DNA from: Hyphomicrobiales bacterium
GTDB taxonomy: Bacteria; Pseudomonadota; Alphaproteobacteria; Rhizobiales; Rhizobiaceae
DNA length: 64,000 bases
Assembly (NCBI GenBank): GCA_900469445.1
Contig: UBXM01000031.1
Location: 1 to 64,000 of the forward strand
Direction: 5' to 3'
Below the pieces are notes generated by a model that ran no database searches, had not been told where the DNA came from, and was given only the letters and a program-made list of their open reading frames with translations. This document shows positions 24,444-32,652 of the stretch, one piece after another. Position numbers and translations under genes: made by a program. Every line of letters begins with the position of its first letter. The stretch's first letter is position 1.

Positions 24444-25583
24444 TCACGGGTACGCCGTCGAGCCGTCTGGCATGCGGGTTACTTTTCGTTCCCAGTAAAC
24501 GTAATCATCCCGTTCCAGAACGCTCTCATCGATCTCGATGCCCCAGCCGGGCCGATCCGGCCGCAGTTCCATATGGCCATCGACGGGCATATAAGGATCG
24601 AGCGCCCAAGGCGCGTGCACATGCGGCTTGAATTCCAGCACTTGGAAATTCGGCTGCGCCGCGCAGAAATGCACGTTGACGGCTGTTGCCAATGGTCCCA
24701 TCGGGTTATGCGGAGCAACTGTCACGTAGTGGGCCTCCGCGATGGTCGCGATGCGGCGCATTTCCGAAACGCCGCCCACGACGCAAATGTCCGGCTGAAT
24801 GATATCCGCACCCTGATTAGTGAGCAGGTTGAGGAATTCGAAGCGATTGTAAAGCGACTCGCCAGTAGCGAGCGGTACGTTCACCTTCGACTTCAGCTCC
24901 TTCCATGCGGGGATATGCTCCGGACGGATAGGCTCTTCATAGAATAGCGGATCATTGGGCGCGATGGCGGCGGCAAGCTGTACCGCCTTGTAGGGCTCAA
25001 AAATCTTGGCGTGCGCGTCGAATGCGAACTCGAAATGCGAGGGTGTGATTTCGCGAATACGCCCAAACCAATCCCCCGTTTCCTTCACAAGTTCGCCCCA
25101 ACGTCCGGAATGGAGATCGCGGCGATATGGACTGAGCTTGAAGGCCGTGTAGCCGTAGTCCTCGTTGAGCTTGAGCGACTGCTCAAGCACCTGCTCGGGA
25201 TCCGGCGCGGTATAGACACCGCAATAGATCCGAACCCGATCGCGCACGCTGCCGCCGAGCAACATGTAGACGGGAAGCCCTGCAGCCTTGCCGGCGATAT
25301 CCCACAATGCGTGATCGATTGCGGAAATCGCGGCAAGACCGAGGGCCCCGGGAGGAAACCGGCATTGCTGGTTAAGTTTCAGGACGAGGAATTCGACGCG
25401 GCGCGGATCCTCTCCCTGGATCTGATGAAAGAGATAGTCGAGAAGCGGCGGAAGCGCCCAGTCGGGGCCGTGATTATAGCACTCACCCCAGCCGGAAATT
25501 CCTTCGCTCGTCTCGATTTTCAACAGCAGGCGCGGGCGATCGTCCACGCGCTGCATGTAGGTCTTGATACCGGTAATACGCAC
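24444..25583 (-). CDS. Enolase-superfamily sugar-acid dehydratase (mandelate racemase-like)
   Basis: 379 residues from the GTG at 25583 with GGAG upstream. Capping-domain start RITGIKTYMQRV and the loop GWGECYNHGP; AISAIDHALWDIAGKAAG; catalytic Lys region AFKLSPYR; metal ligands in FAFDAHAK (Asp), FYEEPIRPE (Glu) and ATGESLYN (Glu); and the catalytic His in VAPHNPMGP. This set fits dehydratases of the galactonate/mannonate/related sugar-acid group. It follows the DapA-like gene by 13 bases, so its product, a 2-keto-3-deoxy sugar acid, is probably passed to that enzyme. The exact sugar acid is unknown. Confidence 0.88.
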   Translation of the reverse strand: MRITGIKTYMQRVDDRPRLLLKIETSEGISGWGECYNHGPDWALPPLLDYLFHQIQGEDPRRVEFLVLKLNQQCRFPPGALGLAAISAIDHALWDIAGKAAGLPVYMLLGGSVRDRVRIYCGVYTAPDPEQVLEQSLKLNEDYGYTAFKLSPYRRDLHSGRWGELVKETGDWFGRIREITPSHFEFAFDAHAKIFEPYKAVQLAAAIAPNDPLFYEEPIRPEHIPAWKELKSKVNVPLATGESLYNRFEFLNLLTNQGADIIQPDICVVGGVSEMRRIATIAEAHYVTVAPHNPMGPLATAVNVHFCAAQPNFQVLEFKPHVHAPWALDPYMPVDGHMELRPDRPGWGIEIDESVLERDDYVYWERKVTRMPDGSTAYP

Positions 25584-25596
25584 GTCTTGTCTCCGA

Positions 25597-26517
25597 TCAG
25601 GCGGCCAGCGCTTCGTCTTTAACGCGTTCGACGATCGCGCGGAGCGTCGTGCGTTCTTCGTCATTCAGCGCCACGACACCGGGTACACGCACTGGCCCGA
25701 CATCATTGCCGAGCATGCCGAGTGCTTCCTTGACGACGGTGACATTGGCACCGTTATTGTATTTCGTGCGCAGCGCTTCAAATCCTGCGATCGGATCGAT
25801 CAGAGCGCGCGCGGAAGCGTAATTTCCGTTTTCGAGCGCCTCATGGATGGCGTGCGAACGCTCGGGGAAAACATTCACGAGGCCGGACGTGAAGCCTCTC
25901 GCTCCCATGGCGTAGAAAGCTGGCGCCCAGCCTTCGGCAAGGCCGCAGACCCAGATGGCGGGCGCGTCGGCGGTCGCCCGGATGACTTCGGCAAGGAGCA
26001 TGAGATTGGAAGAAGCAAACTTGATGCCCGCGATGTTCGGATGCAGCGCCAGCCTGCGGAAATCCGCAACGGAAAAACTGTCGCTGCGCACATAGGCAAT
26101 CACGGGAACGGTCGAGAAATCGGCAAGTTCAAGGAAATAACCGGCCTGATAGGACGGCCCTGCAAACGGATCCATCGGATGGTGGCCCATGATCGCGTCA
26201 GCGCCGGCGGCAATGGCGTCCCTGGCCAGCGCCTTGGCCTCCGTCAACGACCGACCGACAGCAGCGCTGACGAGCGCGTTGCTCGCCGCAGCCTCGATGG
26301 TGGCCGCATGCACTTCGCGGACTTCATCCATGGTCAACGTAAAGAATTCGCCCGTATTTCCGGCAGCCATCAGGTTATGCACTCTGGCGCCGGCAAGCCC
26401 CTTGATGAGCGTTTTCAGTTTCGCGGTATCGATCGAGCCATCACCCTTGTAGGGTGTAACCGGCACGCCAGAAATCCCGGTCAGTGCCTTCCTCACGGTC
26501 TGAAGTTTATCATTCAC
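25597..26517 (-). CDS. DapA-family lyase/dehydratase (2-keto-3-deoxy sugar acid type)
   Basis: 306 residues from a GTG at 26517, one base after the GntR stop codon. The DHDPS/NAL barrel features are ISGVPVTPYKGDGSID, MAAGNTGEFFTLT (active-site loop with the second T/E pattern), the IAYVRSD strand and the Schiff-base Lys in IAGIKFASSN. The usual YNxP tyrosine motif reads YVRS, so it is not a standard DapA; it fits keto-deoxy sugar acid aldolases or dehydratases. Operon order GntR, this gene, enolase-superfamily dehydratase supports a two-step sugar-acid route. Confidence 0.87.
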   Translation of the reverse strand: MNDKLQTVRKALTGISGVPVTPYKGDGSIDTAKLKTLIKGLAGARVHNLMAAGNTGEFFTLTMDEVREVHAATIEAAASNALVSAAVGRSLTEAKALARDAIAAGADAIMGHHPMDPFAGPSYQAGYFLELADFSTVPVIAYVRSDSFSVADFRRLALHPNIAGIKFASSNLMLLAEVIRATADAPAIWVCGLAEGWAPAFYAMGARGFTSGLVNVFPERSHAIHEALENGNYASARALIDPIAGFEALRTKYNNGANVTVVKEALGMLGNDVGPVRVPGVVALNDEERTTLRAIVERVKDEALAA

Positions 26518-26518
26518 G

Positions 26519-27229
26519 TCAGATTTCTCCCTCTTTCTTGAAAATAATGCTGAGATACGTGTCGCCGGACCGGACAACATGATCACGCATGGTGCGCTCC
26601 GCCCCATCCGCATCTCCTGCGGCGATCGCATCCGCAATGGCGACATGTTCGTCGAGCGCCTTTTGTCGTTCGGTCGGATCCAGATGGATGACCCGCCGGA
26701 TACTCGCGTCATAAAATTGCTGGCGCTCGATCAGCTTGGCGAGATAACCGCACTGCGAGCTCCGATGGATGTGATCGTGGAACCTCTCGTTGAGAGTGAT
26801 CAGGCTATCCGGGTCCCCCGATATGGTTGCTTCTTTCATGTGTTTGGCGATCGACTGAAGCTCCAGCCTGCCCTTTTCGTCGATGCGCTTGGCGGCGAGA
26901 TGGGCAATCATCGATTCAAGGGCCGCCCGGGCCAAGATCATCTCCTCCGCCCACGAACTGCTGAATTTGATGATCACGCCACGCCGCGGAAGAGCCTCGA
27001 CCAGCCCTTCGGTCTCCAACTGACGCAAGGCTTCCTTGATCGGCGTCGTACTGACCCCGAACTGCTCGGCGAGATGGCGCTCGTTGATTTTCTGCCCCGG
27101 CGCGAACCGACCGGAAATGATCGCGCTTCGCATAGCGCGATGCACGTGATCGCGCACCGTCATCTGGAAGCTGGCGTCGATTTTTTCAAAGTCGGCATTG
27201 CCGGAACTGGGCAGGTTATCAGCGGCCAT
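26519..27229 (-). CDS. GntR-family (FCD) repressor
   Basis: 236 residues. Winged helix: VHRAMRSAIISGRFAPGQKI, NERHLAEQFGVSTTPIKEAL, RQLETEGLVEALPRRG. The C-terminal FCD domain has its metal-binding pattern with LNERFHDHIH and RDHV near the end. It is divergent from the ABC importer and heads the dehydratase operon, so it probably controls both from the palindrome at 27271. The effector may be a sugar acid or keto-deoxy intermediate; this is inference. Confidence 0.9.
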   Translation of the reverse strand: MAADNLPSSGNADFEKIDASFQMTVRDHVHRAMRSAIISGRFAPGQKINERHLAEQFGVSTTPIKEALRQLETEGLVEALPRRGVIIKFSSSWAEEMILARAALESMIAHLAAKRIDEKGRLELQSIAKHMKEATISGDPDSLITLNERFHDHIHRSSQCGYLAKLIERQQFYDASIRRVIHLDPTERQKALDEHVAIADAIAAGDADGAERTMRDHVVRSGDTYLSIIFKKEGEI

Positions 27230-27270
27230 TTTTCGAAAATCCGTTGACGAAGATCATTTTGTGTGAAACT

Positions 27271-27280
27271 TGATATATCA
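27271..27280. promoter_or_regulatory. Palindrome TGATATATCA, candidate GntR operator
   Basis: Perfect 10-base palindrome, preceded by CT and followed by GA, in the divergent promoter between the GntR gene and the ABC importer operon. FadR-type GntR proteins bind short AT-rich dyads like this one. Confidence 0.5.
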
Positions 27281-27346
27281 GATTTGAAATCCATGTCGAT
27301 ATGGAAATTTCGATTTGGCGAGGTTGAGGAGCCTTGGGAGGCTGAC

Positions 27347-28936
27347 ATGAAAACGCTCACACGCGCATTGCTGACATGCGCCATAACGGTTGCGGCACTG
27401 AGTCCCGTCGGTGCGGCCACCCCTAAAGATCAGCTGGTGATTGCCATCATGATGACGACCATGCGCGGTCTCGACCCGCATGAGATCAACCAGTTGGAAG
27501 CTGCGGAAGTTGTCGCGAACCTGTACGATCGCCTGATCTCGTTGCCACCGGACGACATCACCAATCCGCAGCCTTCACTGGCCGAAAGCTGGACGATCTC
27601 CGAGGATGGAAAAACGTTCACGTTCAAGATCCGGCAGGGCGTCACCTTCCATTCGGGCAATCCTGTTACGGCGCGGGATGTGGAATGGTCGCTGCATCGG
27701 CTGGTCAAGCTCGGCCTGGCGCCATCTACCGATCTGCGCCAATGGGGGTTTTCGGCCAAGAATGTCGACCAGCTTATCCGGGCAACGGATGATCAGACGC
27801 TCGTTCTCGTGACGCCCGAGGTGTGGAATCCCAACCTCATCCTTTATTCGCTGGCCAGCTATTCCACGTCTATTGTCGACAGCAAATTCCTTGCCAGCAA
27901 GGAGAAGGATGGCGACTGGGCGCGGAACTATCTTCAGACGGCAGATGCCGGATCGGGGCCTTATTCGCTCGTCACCTGGCGGTCCAACCAGTTGCTGATC
28001 GCCGACGCGTTCACGGATTACTGGAAGGGCGAGCCCGCCATGAAGCGTGTCTACATGGGACACGTGCCGGAATCCTCGGCCCAACGCCTGCAGATCGACG
28101 CCGGAGACGTGGATGTGGCAACGCGCCTGTCATCCACGGATCTTTCCGGCCTCGAAAGAGATGGCAAGGTGACAGTCCAGAAGGTGCCGGGTTTCGGTTT
28201 CTACTATCTGGCCCTGAACCAGAAAGACGAGATCCTATCGAACCCCAAGGTGCGCGAAGCCTTTCGCTACCTGATCGATTATGACGGCCTCGCCGGTTCG
28301 GTGATGAAATATTACGGGATCAAGCAGCAGACCATCATTCCAGGTGGGCTTCCCGGCGCATCCACTGACATGCCTTATAAACTCGATATCGAGAAGGCAA
28401 AGCAATTGCTTGCCGAAGCGGGTTACCCTGACGGTTTCTCGAAGGTCTATTTCGCTCAGCCTGGCACGCCGGAATCCGAAGTCGGCGTTTCGCTCCAGAA
28501 CAATGCCGCCAAAGCCGGCATCAAGCTCGAGCTGCAGATCGGCGACCAGATCGGAAAATTCCGGTCCCGTCAGTTCGAACTGTTCTCGTCGCGAACAGGT
28601 GAGCGTTTGCCCGATCCGCATGCCGTCCTGCAATCCTACGCCACGAATGCCAATAATGCAGACGACGCCAAGCTGGCGGGTCTCGTCGCGTGGCGCTCGG
28701 CCTGGGATGTGCCCAAGGAGATCCAGAACATGGTCACCGCAGCGGCGCATGAGACCGATCAGGAAAAGCGTGATGAACTCTATGCGCGCATCAACCAAGC
28801 CTATCTGCGGTCTTCGCCGGCGCTCGTCACATCATTTCAACGCACCGACCCGAAAGCGGTCCGCAACGAGGTGAAAGGTTATGTCGGGCACCCGACCTGG
28901 CTCACCCGCTGGGACACCGTGACCAAAGGCGAGTGA
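27347..28936 (+). CDS. Opp/Dpp-type ABC substrate-binding protein
   Basis: 529 residues from the ATG at 27347 with GGGAGG ahead. Sec signal: KTLTRALLTCAITVAAL ending near GAA-TP. The mature protein has the family-5 binding-protein pattern: GLDPHEINQLEAAEVVANLYD, LAESWTISEDGKTFTFKIRQ, GVTFHSGNPVTARDVEWSL, and FRYLIDYDGLA later. Family 5 proteins bind peptides but also plant oligosaccharides. The GH43 gene at the end of the operon suggests an oligosaccharide ligand here. Confidence 0.92.
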   Translation: MKTLTRALLTCAITVAALSPVGAATPKDQLVIAIMMTTMRGLDPHEINQLEAAEVVANLYDRLISLPPDDITNPQPSLAESWTISEDGKTFTFKIRQGVTFHSGNPVTARDVEWSLHRLVKLGLAPSTDLRQWGFSAKNVDQLIRATDDQTLVLVTPEVWNPNLILYSLASYSTSIVDSKFLASKEKDGDWARNYLQTADAGSGPYSLVTWRSNQLLIADAFTDYWKGEPAMKRVYMGHVPESSAQRLQIDAGDVDVATRLSSTDLSGLERDGKVTVQKVPGFGFYYLALNQKDEILSNPKVREAFRYLIDYDGLAGSVMKYYGIKQQTIIPGGLPGASTDMPYKLDIEKAKQLLAEAGYPDGFSKVYFAQPGTPESEVGVSLQNNAAKAGIKLELQIGDQIGKFRSRQFELFSSRTGERLPDPHAVLQSYATNANNADDAKLAGLVAWRSAWDVPKEIQNMVTAAAHETDQEKRDELYARINQAYLRSSPALVTSFQRTDPKAVRNEVKGYVGHPTWLTRWDTVTKGE

Positions 28937-28962
28937 CGATAAAAAACTCCAAGGACAGTGGC

Positions 28963-30024
28963 ATGAGCATTACCCAAACCTCCGATGCCCCGCCGAGCAG
29001 GAAATCGCCGTTTCCTAAAGCTGCGGCCAAGATCGCAACATCCTTTGTCGTGATCCTGACAACACTGCTCGGACTGATGATGATCACCTTCACGGTTGGT
29101 CGCATGGTCCCGGCCGATCCAGTCATCGCCGTCATTGGCGATCAGGCTGATCAAGCCACCTATGATCGCGTCTACAAGGAAATGGGCCTCGACAGGCCGA
29201 TCTATGTGCAGTTCGGCAATTATCTGAACGACGTGGTCCATCTGGACTTCGGACAGTCGATCATCACCAAACAGGCCGTTTCCAAGGACCTCGCCCGCGT
29301 CTTCCCGGCAACGATCGAACTGGCCACCCTTGCGACCATCATCGGTGCAGGCCTCGGCATTCCGCTCGGTGTCATCGCGGCCGTGCGCAAGGGCACATGG
29401 GTGGATCATCTCGCCCGCGTGGTTGGCCTTCTGGGATATTCCACACCCATCTTCTGGCTCGGCACGATCGTCATTCTGGTTTTCTACGCCTATATCGGCG
29501 CAATTCCGCCGGGTGGCCGTATCTATCTTTACGACGAAGGCATCGTTCAGGCGCGCACCAACTTCATCCTGATCGATTCCGCACTGGGCGGTCACTGGAA
29601 CGTATTTTGGAGCGCGCTTCATCACATCATCGCTCCGGCCGTCATCCTCGGTTACGCGTCGATGGCCTATCTCAGCCGCATGACGCGCAGCTTCATGCTG
29701 GAGCAGCTCCGCCAGGAATACATTCTGACGGCGCGCGCCAAAGGTCTGGGGCAAAGACCGATCGTCTGGCGGCATGCCTTTCGCAACATCCGCGTCCAGC
29801 TGCTGACGGTGATTGCGCTTGCCTATTGCGGCCTGCTCGATGGCACGGTTCTGATCGAAACGGTCTTCGCCTGGCCCGGCCTCGGCTCCTACCTCACATC
29901 GGCACTCTTTTTCGCCGACATGAACGCCGTGCTCGGAAGCGTGCTTTTGATCGGCATCATCTCGATCGCCATCAACCTGCTCTCCGACATCGTTTATCGC
30001 TTCATCGATCCGAGGACCCGCTAA
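28963..30024 (+). CDS. Opp/Dpp-type ABC permease, DppB type
   Basis: 353 residues from the ATG at 28963 (AAGGA seven bases upstream); a GTG at 28933 overlapping the previous stop would add ten residues. Six membrane helices; IATSFVVILTTLLGLMMITF is the first, then the DppB-type loop MGLDRPIYVQFGNYL. The coupling loop has QEYILTARAKGLGQRPIVWRH. Next to the DppC-type gene, with which it overlaps (TAATG). Confidence 0.93.
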   Translation: MSITQTSDAPPSRKSPFPKAAAKIATSFVVILTTLLGLMMITFTVGRMVPADPVIAVIGDQADQATYDRVYKEMGLDRPIYVQFGNYLNDVVHLDFGQSIITKQAVSKDLARVFPATIELATLATIIGAGLGIPLGVIAAVRKGTWVDHLARVVGLLGYSTPIFWLGTIVILVFYAYIGAIPPGGRIYLYDEGIVQARTNFILIDSALGGHWNVFWSALHHIIAPAVILGYASMAYLSRMTRSFMLEQLRQEYILTARAKGLGQRPIVWRHAFRNIRVQLLTVIALAYCGLLDGTVLIETVFAWPGLGSYLTSALFFADMNAVLGSVLLIGIISIAINLLSDIVYRFIDPRTR

Positions 30025-30938
30025 TGGCCAAGTCCGCTACTTTTTCAAAACTGCACGACTGGCTGATCAGCGAGGACTTCACATCGTCTCGACAGGCACG
30101 TCTGCACAGCGTCTATCTTGGCTGGCTCAGCCTCATCGCCAATCCGCTCGCTTTCGCTGGGTTCGCCGTTGTCCTTCTGCTGATCATCGTCGCGGCACTG
30201 GCGCCGGTTATCACGGTGCATGATCCCTTTGCGCAGGATTTCCTGATGGCGCTCAAGGCGCCTTCCTCAACGCACTGGTTCGGTACCGACGAATTTGGAC
30301 GCGACGTGTTTTCGCGGCTTGTCTACGGTGCACGCACCACGCTCTACATCACCATTCTCGTCACGGTCATCGTCGCCCCCATCGGCTTCGTCATCGGTGC
30401 GACGGCGGGTTATCTCGGCGGCTGGGTCGATGTCGTGCTGATGCGCATCACCGACATCTTTCTCTCCTTCCCGAGCCTTGTCCTGGCGCTCGCCTTTTCG
30501 GCCGCACTCGGTCCCGGCATCGAAAACGCCGTCATCGCCATCGCACTCACCGTGTGGCCGCCGATTGCGCGTCTTGCCCGTGCCGAAACGCTGACTTTTC
30601 GCCATGCGGATTTCGTGGTCGCCGCCGAACTTCAGGGTGCCGGCGTGGGCCGGATTCTGCTCCGCCATATCGTACCGCTCTGCGCGCCTTCGATCATCGT
30701 GCGCCTGACGCTCAACATGTCCAGCATCATCCTGACGGCTGCAGGTCTCGGGTTCCTCGGCCTTGGCGCCCAGCCGCCGATGGCCGAGTGGGGGGCGATG
30801 GCTGCTTCCGGCCGCCAATACCTGCTCGATGCCTGGTGGCTGACGACTGTTCCGGGCATCGCGATCCTGACCGTCAGCCTTGCCTTCAACCTGCTCGGCG
30901 ACGGGCTGCGCGACATCATGGATCCCCGCAATGGCTAA
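30024..30938 (+). CDS. Opp/Dpp-type ABC permease, DppC type
   Basis: 304 residues; the ATG at 30024 shares a base with the previous stop. DppC signature HWFGTDEFGRDVFSRLVYGA follows the first helix, and the coupling loop FVVAAELQGAGVGRILLRHI is present. GFLGLGAQPPMAEWGAM is the conserved periplasmic loop. It overlaps the next ATPase gene by eight bases. Confidence 0.94.
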   Translation: MAKSATFSKLHDWLISEDFTSSRQARLHSVYLGWLSLIANPLAFAGFAVVLLLIIVAALAPVITVHDPFAQDFLMALKAPSSTHWFGTDEFGRDVFSRLVYGARTTLYITILVTVIVAPIGFVIGATAGYLGGWVDVVLMRITDIFLSFPSLVLALAFSAALGPGIENAVIAIALTVWPPIARLARAETLTFRHADFVVAAELQGAGVGRILLRHIVPLCAPSIIVRLTLNMSSIILTAAGLGFLGLGAQPPMAEWGAMAASGRQYLLDAWWLTTVPGIAILTVSLAFNLLGDGLRDIMDPRNG

Positions 30939-31779
30939 TACATCCGATACCATTCTGACGGTCGAAAACATGTCCGTCGAGTTCCCGACGCTCTCCGGCG
31001 TCACCACCGCCGTGCGTGACGTATCCTTCACCGTTGGCCGCGAAAAAGTTGGCATTATAGGTGAATCCGGTTCAGGCAAGAGCACGACGGGCCGCGCCAT
31101 CATGCGCCTTCAGCCGCCGCAGGCGATCGTCAAAGCCAATCGCATGCAGTTCGAGGATGTCGACCTCATGACGGCAAGCGAAGAGGAGATGCGCTCCATT
31201 CGCGGACGGCGCATCGCCATGATCCTGCAGGACCCGAAATATTCGCTGAACCCGGTGATGACCGTGGGCGAGCAGATTTCCGAAACGGTGATCCTGCACG
31301 AACGCGTTACACAGCAGGAAGCGCGCAACCGCACGCTTGCCATGCTGGAACGTGTCAACATTCGCGATCCGGAGCGTGTGTTCGATCTTTATCCGCATGA
31401 AGTGTCGGGCGGCATGGGGCAGCGCATCATGATCTCAATGATGCTGATCGCCCAGCCATCGCTGATCATCGCCGACGAACCGACTTCGGCACTCGACGTG
31501 ACTGTCCGCCAGCAAGTCCTATCGATCCTCGACGACCTTGTCGTGGAGCGAAACATAGGCCTGATTTTCATCAGCCACGATCTCAATCTGGTGCGCAGTT
31601 TCTGCGACCGCGTCATCATCATGTATGCCGGCCGTGTCGTCGAAACGATTGCCGCAGCCGATCTCGATCAGGCGCAACATCCCTATACGCGCGGTCTTTT
31701 GAACGCCCTTCCAAGCCTCGATCGTCCCAAGGACAGGCTGGAAGTTCTGCGTCGCGACCCGGCATGGCTGGAGAACTGA
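30931..31779 (+). CDS. Opp/Dpp-type ABC ATPase, DppD type
   Basis: 282 residues: Walker A GESGSGKST, Q-loop MILQDPKYSLNPVMTV, a signature that reads VSGGMGQRIMISMML (first position Val for Leu), Walker B LIIADEPTSALDV, switch FISHDLNLV, and the C-terminal QHPYTRGLLNALP motif of oligopeptide-type ATPases. The usual C-terminal Cys cluster is not seen and the protein is shorter than many DppD proteins. Forms the ATPase pair with the next gene. Confidence 0.93.
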   Translation: MANTSDTILTVENMSVEFPTLSGVTTAVRDVSFTVGREKVGIIGESGSGKSTTGRAIMRLQPPQAIVKANRMQFEDVDLMTASEEEMRSIRGRRIAMILQDPKYSLNPVMTVGEQISETVILHERVTQQEARNRTLAMLERVNIRDPERVFDLYPHEVSGGMGQRIMISMMLIAQPSLIIADEPTSALDVTVRQQVLSILDDLVVERNIGLIFISHDLNLVRSFCDRVIIMYAGRVVETIAAADLDQAQHPYTRGLLNALPSLDRPKDRLEVLRRDPAWLEN

Positions 31780-31781
31780 AC

Positions 31782-32585
31782 ATGACCATAATCAAGGCCC
31801 AACATCTGGCCGTTTCCTACGGACATGGCGAAACTGCCCTGAAGGTTGTTAAGGACGTTTCTTTCGAGGTGCAGAAAGGTGAAACCTTCGGCCTCGTCGG
31901 AGAAAGCGGTTGCGGCAAGTCCACCATTCTGGGCGCGCTTGCCGGCCGCAACAAACAATGGACAGGCTCGATCGAAATAGACGGCGAGACCATCGGCCAG
32001 AAGCGCACCCGTACCCAGCTGGCAAAACAACAACTGGTGTTTCAGGACCCGTTCGGCTCCATCCATCCGCGCCATACGATCGGCCGGACCCTGTTGGAGC
32101 CCCTGGAAATACACGGTAAGGACCGTCGGCAGGAGCGTATCGAAAAAGTGCTGACCGATGTCGGCCTGCCGCTGAATTTCCGTTACCGTTATCCGCACCA
32201 GCTCTCCGGCGGCCAGCGGCAACGTGTGGCCATTGCCCGGGCTCTCATTCTGGAACCAAAAATTCTGCTGCTGGACGAACCGACTTCCGCACTCGATGTC
32301 TCCATTCAGGCCGAAATTCTGAACTTGCTCAAAGACCTGCGGGAACGCGAGAAGCTAACCTATATCCTCGTCAGCCATGACCTTGCGGTCGTCGCTCATC
32401 TCTGCGACCGGGTTGCGATCATGCAGAGTGGCGGTTTTGTCGAGATCGCCACCAGGCAGCAACTGCTCGAAAATACGGTGCAGCATCCCTATACGCGCGT
32501 TCTGATGGACGGCAGCCGGGGTTATGTGGCGACGACCAGACAAGGCCATTCTCAGCTCCGCTCGCAGTCTCCGGTGACGGTCTAG
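31782..32585 (+). CDS. Opp/Dpp-type ABC ATPase, DppF type
   Basis: 267 residues from the ATG at 31782, two bases after the previous stop with GGAGAA ahead. Walker A GESGCGKST, Q-loop VFQDPFGSIHPRHTIG, signature LSGGQRQRVAIARALI, Walker B ILLLDEPTSALDVS, switch VSHDLAVV, and QHPYTRVLMDG. Second member of the ATPase pair. Confidence 0.93.
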   Translation: MTIIKAQHLAVSYGHGETALKVVKDVSFEVQKGETFGLVGESGCGKSTILGALAGRNKQWTGSIEIDGETIGQKRTRTQLAKQQLVFQDPFGSIHPRHTIGRTLLEPLEIHGKDRRQERIEKVLTDVGLPLNFRYRYPHQLSGGQRQRVAIARALILEPKILLLDEPTSALDVSIQAEILNLLKDLREREKLTYILVSHDLAVVAHLCDRVAIMQSGGFVEIATRQQLLENTVQHPYTRVLMDGSRGYVATTRQGHSQLRSQSPVTV

Positions 32586-32652
32586 ATTTCGCCCACAGAC
32601 CGCCGCCCTCCCTGAGGCAACTCAAAGCTGATTTCTCCTGATCAGGTAACGA

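Noticed and set aside
29397..30023. Long N-terminal extension of the DppC-type permease
   Set aside because: It is an out-of-frame reading of the DppB-type gene; the permease starts at the overlapping ATG at 30024.
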